The notes beneath the pieces are model-generated. The model worked only from the letters and a program-made list of their open reading frames with translations, made no database searches and had not been told where the DNA came from. Positions 16,601 to 23,342 of a DNA stretch of 64,000 nucleotides are shown here, in pieces. The first letter of the stretch is position 1. Every line of letters begins with the position of its first letter. The stretch is from the NCBI GenBank assembly GCA_948890655.1, contig CAQTYU010000001.1:62001-126000 (forward strand), written 5' to 3'. This DNA is from Christensenellaceae bacterium. Its GTDB lineage: Bacteria > Bacillota > Clostridia > Christensenellales > Borkfalkiaceae. Made by a program: the position numbers and the translations under genes.

Positions 16601-18020
16601 CGCAAATCTTTACAACCTCGTTAAGTCGTATAAGGACAGCAAATACGAGCACAACGAGTTCTACACCCGCCACGAGAACAACGGCGTAGTTACTTTTGAG
16701 CAGATTTCTTACGATGATTTGAAAGACGGTGAAACCTATTACAGCAAAGACAAAAATAACAGTAATCAATATATAAATGCAGACCACTACCTTTGCACGA
16801 CTGACGGCACGCACGTTTACGAATTTATCGACGGAAAGTATTATTACGTAGAGATAACTACGGAAGGCGACAAGACCACCGAGGTTACGGACAAGGAACG
16901 CGAAATCAACAACTTCGACCCTGCGCTCGTAAGGTATCCCGTAGCAGACCGCGTTGACGAAGAGCTTTGCGTGAAGGTCACGAAAGCGGACTGCGACAGA
17001 CTTGGCGACAACGGTTGGGTAACCGTGAACTTCGTAGTTAAAACGGGCAGCGAAGACAAGCATTACCGCCTTGAGCTTTGGAGCGGCGACAGGAACGAAA
17101 CGGGCGTTGACAGCAGCAACTACAAAAACGGCGCGGTTGCGTTCGACCTGTTCCAGGGTACCGTAAGCGAAACGCGTCTGGCTGCTTACGAAGCCGAAAT
17201 CGTGAACGCTTACAACAGAGCGATTATTGAAGTTAACGACGAAATAAACGCAGGAAAGCCAGACGGTGAAAAGGTAGATTTGTTTAAAGACCTTGCTTCC
17301 GAAAAGGAAAACATCAGAGCGTACGAAAATCTTATTGCCGGACTTGATGAGGAATACCGCAATAAGATAGCAGACAAGATGACCGGATACGGCTATGGCG
17401 AAGGCGCTTACAAGGCAAGCTATTATACCTATACGCTTTACGATTCATCGTCCTACGTTCCCTTCAACGCAACCACGGCGGGCGACGGCGAGACGGGTTA
17501 CAACTACGACCCCTCTTCCTTCTCCGAGCAGCTTGCGTACTTTGAGTTCGAGGATACTTCGAGCAACGCGAAGAACGTATTCGTAGATTACTCCGCGGTT
17601 GACCAAAGCATTGCCAAAAACACCGTAGACGATGACGACGACAAAGGCGACGAAGAAGAAACCACGAACGCTACGGAGTTGGGACTTTATATTTCATCTA
17701 TCGTTTTAGTAGTAGTTCTGCTTATCACCCTCGTTTCGATTCTCGTAACGCAGCATATCAAAAATAAGAGGAAAGCAAGCGGCGCGAAGAATTCAAACAA
17801 GAACGTGTACCGCAAACGCGACAGATACGTCAAGAAGCTTCACCTCGTAAAGGACGAGCTTATTGAACCCGAAAGCGACGGAGCGGCAACCTCCCCCGCC
17901 GAGGACGTTACCCCGACGGACGAAACTACCGACGCGCCTGCGGAAGAATCCATTGAAACGGTTGAACCCGCGACCGACGCGGAAACGGGCGATGAATCCG
18001 ACAGCGAAGACAAAGAATAA
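13653..18020 (+). CDS. Giant lipoprotein with CBM-like modules and C-terminal membrane helix
   Basis: 1455 residues. Residues 1-33 are a lipoprotein signal (ALIAMLCALSVTCTGLAAAC), followed by an acidic extracellular region. Three modules share a jelly-roll-like signature: a WVKTS strand in two (ISLWVKTSEL, VSFWVKTSDM) and NGWV followed by a beta strand in all three (about residues 350, 665 and 1120). This suggests carbohydrate-binding-like domains. Near residue 1345 a membrane helix (LGLYISSIVLVVVLLITLVS) is followed by a basic then acidic cytoplasmic tail. AGGAG precedes the ATG. It is probably an abundant surface protein; there are no enzyme motifs. Confidence 0.75.
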   Translation: MAKNYSNKNRKRKALIAMLCALSVTCTGLAAACAPTDKEDEPSTAITAKEDNQVLKNGNFEHYDVPDKAIHLIKNVNNWTLGGDTSVKSGIINVADGWDKLTDEGLKETLDYNNDLSSDNEDYVNYNSMRSRDIPYKDVYSAMLDDDKVGDSWINKHDGGYEGYFGIQGNETDGYTWNGKEASKIDGEFYIKDGDGNFTKLIRKELTANPKTHWGEFEANDDGTYSFGGKAAYKDGDGRYYFNEDLETDPVGNVLMLHNAGTDTLNNGLHQYYTSSTVTLEAHTAAEISLWVKTSELRFNKGYQATADEEDKGAYIEVIQSVAGNSIDSFSIKAINTENIIASANGKETTAQNGWVQYTVYINACDFANTTVQLRLGLGGAENNEKVTGYAFFDDVQVKKYRELEGTDTECTYKDHKAEITTNGTSCTLTSEEDDRIFYTDVTTKGNKDLHTHDFRYLIDLASDKGIGNNYSPVVFDMSNVEVGLTVEEDSKGVKYAAAEDFSVNGVGKKTQIGLKLPKDLKDKPRPTSDDVITVFDKNHTFNGKYAKLLNNLTGENGAPDGDGNTFVTFSAWGAPYTATISDTAFTVPKASADGKNGYLLVSFWVKTSDMDGGTAATVKIYEYEDAAKKTVNEDSVQTLTIDTTDKTTDFEKDKDIYNGWVQCFAFVKNDVKDDTNTDRTFYIDFSFGTTEITTATSFESGYAAIANLQTLVINEDIYNLASAGDDTAVFSFAKDAAKDEGSKFDEATGTDDINNGIALPNNYKGSNGANVLGSATDKTVNAGLINKDVFGDSSSAMSQPEKERILSSFTDGTLNWENAFGENCYQPLIIINSLRQYAAKANANKDTFNNGKYYIKKADGTFEQVKENATFDENETYYTLTDVANYGFIGSDKTVSSNGREVISVRVKVTGDAEAFIYLVDSDDTENVLSFTTPAYTFRYDEEGNVLDCELDEDWTAAEHRGHIVYTLREDGLYEDKDGKLYANLYNLVKSYKDSKYEHNEFYTRHENNGVVTFEQISYDDLKDGETYYSKDKNNSNQYINADHYLCTTDGTHVYEFIDGKYYYVEITTEGDKTTEVTDKEREINNFDPALVRYPVADRVDEELCVKVTKADCDRLGDNGWVTVNFVVKTGSEDKHYRLELWSGDRNETGVDSSNYKNGAVAFDLFQGTVSETRLAAYEAEIVNAYNRAIIEVNDEINAGKPDGEKVDLFKDLASEKENIRAYENLIAGLDEEYRNKIADKMTGYGYGEGAYKASYYTYTLYDSSSYVPFNATTAGDGETGYNYDPSSFSEQLAYFEFEDTSSNAKNVFVDYSAVDQSIAKNTVDDDDDKGDEEETTNATELGLYISSIVLVVVLLITLVSILVTQHIKNKRKASGAKNSNKNVYRKRDRYVKKLHLVKDELIEPESDGAATSPAEDVTPTDETTDAPAEESIETVEPATDAETGDESDSEDKE

Positions 18021-18072
18021 TTCATTTTTTAAAAACCGAAATAAAAACCGTCTCTGCTAATAAACGATTAAC

Positions 18073-18106
18073 AAGGCTCCCGAAAAAAATCGGGAGCCTT
18101 GTTTTT
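18073..18106 (+). terminator. Terminator after the giant lipoprotein
   Basis: AAGGCTCCCGA / TCGGGAGCCTT stem followed by GTTTTTAATT. Confidence 0.85.
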
Positions 18107-18186
18107 AATTAATATGAGAAAAAAATTTTAAACGTATCGTTATCTGATAAACTTGTTTTTACGACTTTTGAAAATTACCATTCTTA

Positions 18187-18759
18187 CTAAACTTCACAAC
18201 TCGGATTTTTGCTTTCCGCTTTCAATTCCCGCAAGATTTCCGTTTCAGTATTTTTGATTTCTTTTATTTTATTTGAACAAATAAGAATTAAATTGCAAAC
18301 GGCTATTGGCAGAATAGCAGCGTATACGTTATAGAAGCCGTAAGGAAAAAATATCGCAAAGACCCAAACCGCTATAATGCCTACCGCTACCGTCGCGATA
18401 GAAATATAATTTGTTGTTTTTATGATTTTTTGTCCCAAATTCAGCAAGTATGCGTATTTTCCGTATAGCGGATGCCCTTTTAATTCTTCAGTCTGCTTGC
18501 ATCTTAATATATTTAGTTTCAATTGAAACGGAAACGCTATCGAAGCCGTTAAAACAAACTCAACTGTTACAAATACCGCCATTGCATACCCCGTCATAAA
18601 AGTATCGGGATATTTTACGCCAAATACAATTATAACTACAATTGCAATTAAAGCTACCGACAATACTGTGGAAAGTATCAATATCGTTTGCAGCTTGTTC
18701 AGCCGTTTATAATAAGTTTTGATTTCTTCGTTTACAAAGAGTTCGGTATTGTAATACAT
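18187..18759 (-). CDS. Four-helix membrane protein, unknown function
   Basis: 190 residues with about four membrane helices at roughly residues 24-48, 58-80, 117-136 and 140-160, and charged ends on the cytoplasmic side (KRLNKLQ, EIKNTETEILRELKAESK). I do not recognise the family. It lies 41 bases downstream of rsmF on the same strand and is AT-richer than its neighbours. Confidence 0.55.
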   Translation of the reverse strand: MYYNTELFVNEEIKTYYKRLNKLQTILILSTVLSVALIAIVVIIVFGVKYPDTFMTGYAMAVFVTVEFVLTASIAFPFQLKLNILRCKQTEELKGHPLYGKYAYLLNLGQKIIKTTNYISIATVAVGIIAVWVFAIFFPYGFYNVYAAILPIAVCNLILICSNKIKEIKNTETEILRELKAESKNPSCEV

Positions 18760-18800
18760 AAATCAACTATATACTTTGACAAGCAACCGACGGGTTTATA

Positions 18801-20060
18801 CTATATCCTCAAGCCCTTGGGGAAGTGATTTTTGGCAACGCCGTTAACTATTTTACACCAACCCAAAGGATAGCCTTTGTATGTTACTACGCGCCAACCG
18901 TTTGCGTCGGCGCAGTCGAAAGTCAAGCCGCGAAGATATTTTAATGCGGTTTCTTCGTTGACTTCGAGTCCGTTGGCTTCGTTCGGATTAAGACACGCGG
19001 CAAGCGAATGTGCAGGCTCGAAACGTCCGTTTTTAATTTCGCCGAGTTTTACGCCTGCTTTCAACTCCGCGGGGAAATTATCAACGAGAGAATAGACGGA
19101 TTCGCCTAGCTTGACTATATTTTTAAATTCAGCGTTTATAACGCCTTGTTTAAACTCTTCAAACTCCTTTTTATCGTTTGGCTTAATATCTTTAAGGCTG
19201 AAATCAGCGGCGCGCTCCCCCGCCGCTTTTTCAAGCGCGGCGAAAAAGTGTCCCTCGCCCTTTACCCTATGTGGCAAAAGCTTTTTCATTTTTATAAGCG
19301 TATATTCGGAATGAAGCTTTAAAAAGTTTTCTATCTGCCGTTCGTCCTCTTCGGTTGCGAAGGTACAGGTTGAATAGACGAGCCGCCCGCCCCCGGCAAG
19401 CATCGTATTTGCGCTTTCTAAAATTTTTGCCTGACGCGCCGCGCAAGAGAGAACCGTTTTCAAACTCCATTCGCGAAGAGCGGCTTCTTCTTTTTTAAAC
19501 ATACCTTCGCCGGAGCATGGTGCATCGACGAGAATTTTATCGAAATAGTTTTTATAATATGCCGCAAGATTTTCAGGGCTTTGGCAGGTTACGGCGGCAT
19601 TCCTTACCCCGCATCTTTCGATATTGCTCTTTAATACGCCGTAGCGTTTAAAATCGATTTCATTTGCGACGAGCATACCAGTGCCTTTCATATATTGTGC
19701 AATCTGTGTTGACTTTCCGCCCGGGGCTGCGCATAAATCGAGAACGCGCTCTCCGCGTTTTATTTCAAGCTCCGGCACGGCGCACATTGCGGAAGGCTCC
19801 TGTACGTAGTACAGACCCGCGGCGTGTAAAACTGTTTTACCCAAGCCATCGCCTTTGGCGTAAAAACCGCTTTCCTCCCAATCGGTTTTACCCACGAGCG
19901 CGACGGGCGCGATTTTTTCAAACTCTTCGGGCGTTATTTTAAGGGTGTTTGCGCGTACGCCTTTTACGGCGGGCGTTGCGTAGCTTTGCAAAAAATCTTC
20001 GTACTCCGCGCCGAGCTCGCCCTTCATTCTTTCAAGAAATTCTTCGGGCAGACTAATCAT
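18801..20060 (-). CDS. rsmF: rRNA cytosine-C5 methyltransferase, RsmF type
   Basis: 419 residues, NOL1/NOP2/Sun family. The SAM-binding motif LDLCAAPGGKSTQIAQYM (about residue 107), catalytic LVDAPCSGEGMFKKE (PC motif, about 176) and YSTCTFATEEDE (TC motif, about 230) are all present. The C-terminal region ending in GWCKIVNGVAKNHFPKGLR is the PUA-like domain of the RsmF/YebU branch. It methylates 16S or 23S rRNA; the exact site is not readable from sequence. It overlaps the upstream exonuclease gene by eight bases. Confidence 0.88.
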   Translation of the reverse strand: MISLPEEFLERMKGELGAEYEDFLQSYATPAVKGVRANTLKITPEEFEKIAPVALVGKTDWEESGFYAKGDGLGKTVLHAAGLYYVQEPSAMCAVPELEIKRGERVLDLCAAPGGKSTQIAQYMKGTGMLVANEIDFKRYGVLKSNIERCGVRNAAVTCQSPENLAAYYKNYFDKILVDAPCSGEGMFKKEEAALREWSLKTVLSCAARQAKILESANTMLAGGGRLVYSTCTFATEEDERQIENFLKLHSEYTLIKMKKLLPHRVKGEGHFFAALEKAAGERAADFSLKDIKPNDKKEFEEFKQGVINAEFKNIVKLGESVYSLVDNFPAELKAGVKLGEIKNGRFEPAHSLAACLNPNEANGLEVNEETALKYLRGLTFDCADANGWRVVTYKGYPLGWCKIVNGVAKNHFPKGLRI

Positions 20061-21006
20061 CGCTTATAAGCTCCTTGAACTGCTCAACCGTAATAATGCG
20101 TTTGCCTGCCGCCCCTGCTTTTTTGGTGCGGTCGGTTCCGTCGCCTTCGTCGGCAACGTAGATGTTGCACTCTTCTACGCGCTGTTTATAGCTGCCGCCG
20201 AGGTCGTAAATTTTGTCTACGAAAGCTATGGAAACGGCTATATCGTCCTCTATCCTGCGCGAAAAGTTGAACTTTTTGCCAAATAGCTTGCCTTGCTTTT
20301 TTACGCGTTTTTTAGTGATATTGTTGTTGAATTTCACGCGCTTTTTCGAGCGTTCTTCTTTCTGCTTATTCTTATCCTGCTTATATCTTTTTAAACCCGT
20401 ACACTGAGGGGGCGTAACGACGTAGTTTGCTATTTTACCCGCCGTAAAGCCGAGCATTGCCGTAAGCGCTACAAAGTCGCATCCGTACTTTTTGCACATT
20501 GCTTCAACTATTTTCATAGTTGCGTAGGCGTCGTCGGCGGCGCGGTGAGGCGTAAATTCAACGCCCAAATCCTCAGCTATGTGTTCGAGCCCGAACTGGC
20601 GTGAAAAGTCGTTTTTTGCCGCCATAAAAAACATCTGACTGTCGGCAAACGAAAATTTAAACGACGGAAGCTTGTAGCGGCGGGTTTCGAGGTTGAGATA
20701 TTTTACGTCGTTTAATACGGCGTGACCCACGGCTATGCTGTCTTTATCCTCTAAAAGAGCTTTAATTTCGGGATATACCGCGTTGAATTTAGGGTAGTTT
20801 TTAAATTCAGCGTAGTCGTACGGCAAAACTATACCCTTGTCGCCCTTGCGGTCGGTGAGTTCAAACCTGCCCTTGGGGTTAATAAGGATATCCCGTTTTT
20901 CGATTATATTGAATTTTTCGTCGCAGACGACATACCCGAACGCGCATATCTTGGCGTAAGTTTTGTGCACGCCGGCGCACTCTATATCGAAAAATACTAA
21001 TTTCAT
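20053..21006 (-). CDS. DEDDh 3'-5' exonuclease with C-terminal BRCT-like domain
   Basis: 317 residues from MKLVFFDIECAGV (21006). The exonuclease motifs are FFDIECAG (DxE), VGHAVLNDVKYL (Exo II) and HRAADDAYAT (Exo III with His), so it is DnaQ-like. After a basic linker (KQDKNKQKEERSKKRVKF) the last ~75 residues (RRIEDDIAVSIAFVDKIYDLGG then VEECNIYVADE) look like a BRCT domain. Such fusions act in DNA repair or RNA/DNA end trimming; the substrate is unknown. It is coupled by overlap to rsmF. Confidence 0.8.
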   Translation of the reverse strand: MKLVFFDIECAGVHKTYAKICAFGYVVCDEKFNIIEKRDILINPKGRFELTDRKGDKGIVLPYDYAEFKNYPKFNAVYPEIKALLEDKDSIAVGHAVLNDVKYLNLETRRYKLPSFKFSFADSQMFFMAAKNDFSRQFGLEHIAEDLGVEFTPHRAADDAYATMKIVEAMCKKYGCDFVALTAMLGFTAGKIANYVVTPPQCTGLKRYKQDKNKQKEERSKKRVKFNNNITKKRVKKQGKLFGKKFNFSRRIEDDIAVSIAFVDKIYDLGGSYKQRVEECNIYVADEGDGTDRTKKAGAAGKRIITVEQFKELISDD

Positions 21007-21107
21007 AAGTTCACAAAAATCTCGGCTATTCTGCAAAATATGATTTGAGATTGCGCCGTATAATATTTACAAAAATTAATACCTAATCTATTATATCACA
21101 GCGTGCG

Positions 21108-21136
21108 TTGACTTTTCAAACTGTTTATAATATAAT
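21108..21136 (+). promoter_or_regulatory. Promoter of the glycosyltransferase-like gene
   Basis: TTGACT (21108-21113), 17-base spacer, TATAAT (21131-21136). The start codon at 21147 would be about four bases after the expected transcription start, so this message is essentially leaderless. Confidence 0.7.
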
Positions 21137-21146
21137 TTTATTACCT

Positions 21147-21887
21147 ATGAAGAAACTTTTGAGTATAGTACTTTGCAATAATGCAGGCGAAGCTTTGAAC
21201 GTTGAGGACGAAAGAGCAGAGCTTTTGCGCCCAGAAGAAAATTCCGACGGGCAAAACCCGAAGGCTTTATACGAGCTTATAAAGCAAACCAAGGGCAAAT
21301 ACGTTATTATTATAGACACCGACTGCACCGTGGCGGAGGAAGATTTTGCGCAGTTTTTAAATATTGCGGAGGAATGCACGGCGGATATTCTCGCGTTCGA
21401 CGGCGGATACGCTTTGAAGTCCTCCACCCTTAAAAGCGTTGCGGCAAAGTTTTATACGGACAGATACGGCGCGGAAATTTATACGGCTTTCAATTCCAAA
21501 GAAGTAGTTTGGATTACTTTGCGCCCTTTCCTGTTCACGACGCAAAGGGCGTTGTATTCGGTTACTGACGAAGCGAAGCTCGAAGAGACGCTCGAAGAGT
21601 TCAAAAAAAACAAAGCTAAATTCAATAAAGCCGTCTATACCTTTATATTCGATATACTGTGCGATAGGCTTGTAACGTATTACATGAGCGCGATGCTTGC
21701 GATTTACCGAAAGGAAACTGCGGCTGACGGACTTATTGAGTTTGATAAAAGACTTAAAGACAACGTTGTTTTATACCTCGCGCTTGAAAAGCGTTTTTCC
21801 GTTGCCAACCTGAAAAAACTGAGGGAAAAGAGTTTTAAAATCAACCTTATACAATATAATAAATTCAAGAAGATAATTCGCAAATGA
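21147..21887 (+). CDS. Glycosyltransferase-like (GT-A) protein, reduced
   Basis: 246 residues from MKKLLSIVLCNN. GKYVIIIDTDCTVAEEDFAQFL (about residues 53-74) resembles the end of the nucleotide-sugar domain of family 2 glycosyltransferases, including an Asp-x-Asp (DTD). The rest is helical and basic (LKKLREKSFKINLIQYNKFKKIIRK). The usual acceptor-binding motifs are not evident, so it may be a reduced or divergent member. It is a single-gene unit, with no sugar-pathway genes beside it. Confidence 0.45.
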   Translation: MKKLLSIVLCNNAGEALNVEDERAELLRPEENSDGQNPKALYELIKQTKGKYVIIIDTDCTVAEEDFAQFLNIAEECTADILAFDGGYALKSSTLKSVAAKFYTDRYGAEIYTAFNSKEVVWITLRPFLFTTQRALYSVTDEAKLEETLEEFKKNKAKFNKAVYTFIFDILCDRLVTYYMSAMLAIYRKETAADGLIEFDKRLKDNVVLYLALEKRFSVANLKKLREKSFKINLIQYNKFKKIIRK

Positions 21888-21891
21888 TAAA

Positions 21892-21918
21892 AGCCCGCCG
21901 TAAGCTATTCGGCGGGCT
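21892..21918. terminator. Shared terminator between converging genes
   Basis: AGCCCGCCG / CGGCGGGCT stem between the glycosyltransferase-like gene and serS, with A/T runs on each side. Confidence 0.75.
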
Positions 21919-21935
21919 TCGATATTAAACTTGAA

Positions 21936-23225
21936 TTATTTTTTTGGAACGAGCTTTTCCTTTCCGCCCATATAGGGCCGGAGCACGGGCGGGATATACA
22001 CGCTGCCGTCTGCCTGCAAGTGATTTTCAAGGAAGGCGATGAGCATTCTGGGAGGAGCGACGACGGTGTTGTTGAGAGTGTGAACGAACTCGTTTTTGCC
22101 GTTTGCAGCCTTGTAACGGATGCCAAGTCTCCTTGCCTGCGCGTCGGTGAGGTTGGAGCAACTGCCCACCTCGAAATACTTTTTCTGGCGGGGACTCCAC
22201 GCTTCTATATCGCAACTCTTATACTTCAAATCCGCCAAATCACCAGAACAGCATATAAGCTGGCGGACGGGGATTTCCATCGATACGAAGAGTTCAACGG
22301 TATAGTTCCAAAGCTTTTCATACCAATAGTCGCTTTCTTCGGGCTTGCAGAGAACTATCATTTCCTGCTTTTCAAACTGGTGTATGCGGTAAATTCCGCG
22401 CTCCTCTATGCCGTGCGCGCCCTTCTCCTTTCTGAAACAGGGCGAATACGAGGTAAGGGTCTGGGGAAGAGCGGTTTCGGGAAGAAGCGCGCCCATAAAT
22501 CTACCTATCATAGAGTGCTCGGAGGTGCCGATTAAATATAAATCCTCTCCCTCTATCTTGTACATCATTCCGTCCATTTCTTCAAAGGACATAACGCCCG
22601 AAACGACGTCGCGCCTTATCATATACGGCGGTATGCAATAGGTGAACCCTTTGTCAATCATAAAGTCTCGCGCGTAGGATAACACGGCGGAATGAAGGCG
22701 GGCGATATCGCCCGTTAAATAATAGAAGCCGTTGCCGCTTGTTCTTCTCGCGCTATCCAAATCTATGCCGTTCAAACTTTCCAAAATATCGAGGTGATAG
22801 GGAATATCGAAGGTTTTTTCTTCGTGTTTTAAGAAAACTCTGCCCTCTACGTTACAACTGTCGTCCTTGCCCAAAGGCACGTCGTCCGCAATAATATTGG
22901 GGATTGCCATCATATTCTTTTTCAGTTTTTCGTCGATTGCTGAGGTTTCCGCTTCGATTGCGGCGATTCTGTCGTTGTTGGCTTTGGAGGTTGCCTTTGC
23001 TTCCTCCGCTTCCGACTTCTTGCCCTCGCGCATGAGCGCGCCTATCTGCTTTGCAAGCGCGTTTCTCTGCGCGCGCAAGCCGTCGCCTTCCTGTTGAAGC
23101 TCGCGCTTTTTCTTGTCCAAGGCTATAACTTCGTCGACGAGGGGAAGCTTTTTGTTCTGAAATTTCTTTCTTATATTCTCTTTTACGATTTCGGGATTAT
23201 CACGGATAAGGTTAATATCAATCAT
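21936..23225 (-). CDS. serS: Seryl-tRNA synthetase
   Basis: 429 residues, class II. The N-terminal coiled-coil arm that grips the tRNA-Ser long variable arm spans about residues 27-105. Motif 2 is FRKEKGAHGIEERGIYRIHQF and motif 3 lies in NTVVAPPRMLIAFLENH; TSEHSMIGRF contacts serine. Length is normal. There is no room for a T-box leader: only 117 bases separate it from the divergent ATPase gene. Confidence 0.96.
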   Translation of the reverse strand: MIDINLIRDNPEIVKENIRKKFQNKKLPLVDEVIALDKKKRELQQEGDGLRAQRNALAKQIGALMREGKKSEAEEAKATSKANNDRIAAIEAETSAIDEKLKKNMMAIPNIIADDVPLGKDDSCNVEGRVFLKHEEKTFDIPYHLDILESLNGIDLDSARRTSGNGFYYLTGDIARLHSAVLSYARDFMIDKGFTYCIPPYMIRRDVVSGVMSFEEMDGMMYKIEGEDLYLIGTSEHSMIGRFMGALLPETALPQTLTSYSPCFRKEKGAHGIEERGIYRIHQFEKQEMIVLCKPEESDYWYEKLWNYTVELFVSMEIPVRQLICCSGDLADLKYKSCDIEAWSPRQKKYFEVGSCSNLTDAQARRLGIRYKAANGKNEFVHTLNNTVVAPPRMLIAFLENHLQADGSVYIPPVLRPYMGGKEKLVPKK

Positions 23226-23305
23226 TTTTTTAAGTCCTTAAAAATAAGATTAACGATATTATACTTAATTTACCAGCTAAAAGCAAATAATTAGCTTTGA
23301 ATTTC

Positions 23306-23334
23306 TTGAAAATAGATTATTTTTATGATAGAAT
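23306..23334 (+). promoter_or_regulatory. Promoter of the P-type ATPase gene
   Basis: TTGAAA (23306-23311), 17-base spacer, TAGAAT (23329-23334). The ATG at 23343 begins eight bases after the -10 box and has no Shine-Dalgarno, so the message is probably leaderless. Confidence 0.65.
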
Positions 23335-23342
23335 AAAGATGT

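Noticed and set aside
23226..23342. T-box leader for serS
   Set aside because: Only 117 bases separate the divergent genes, with no T-box sequence and no specifier stem.
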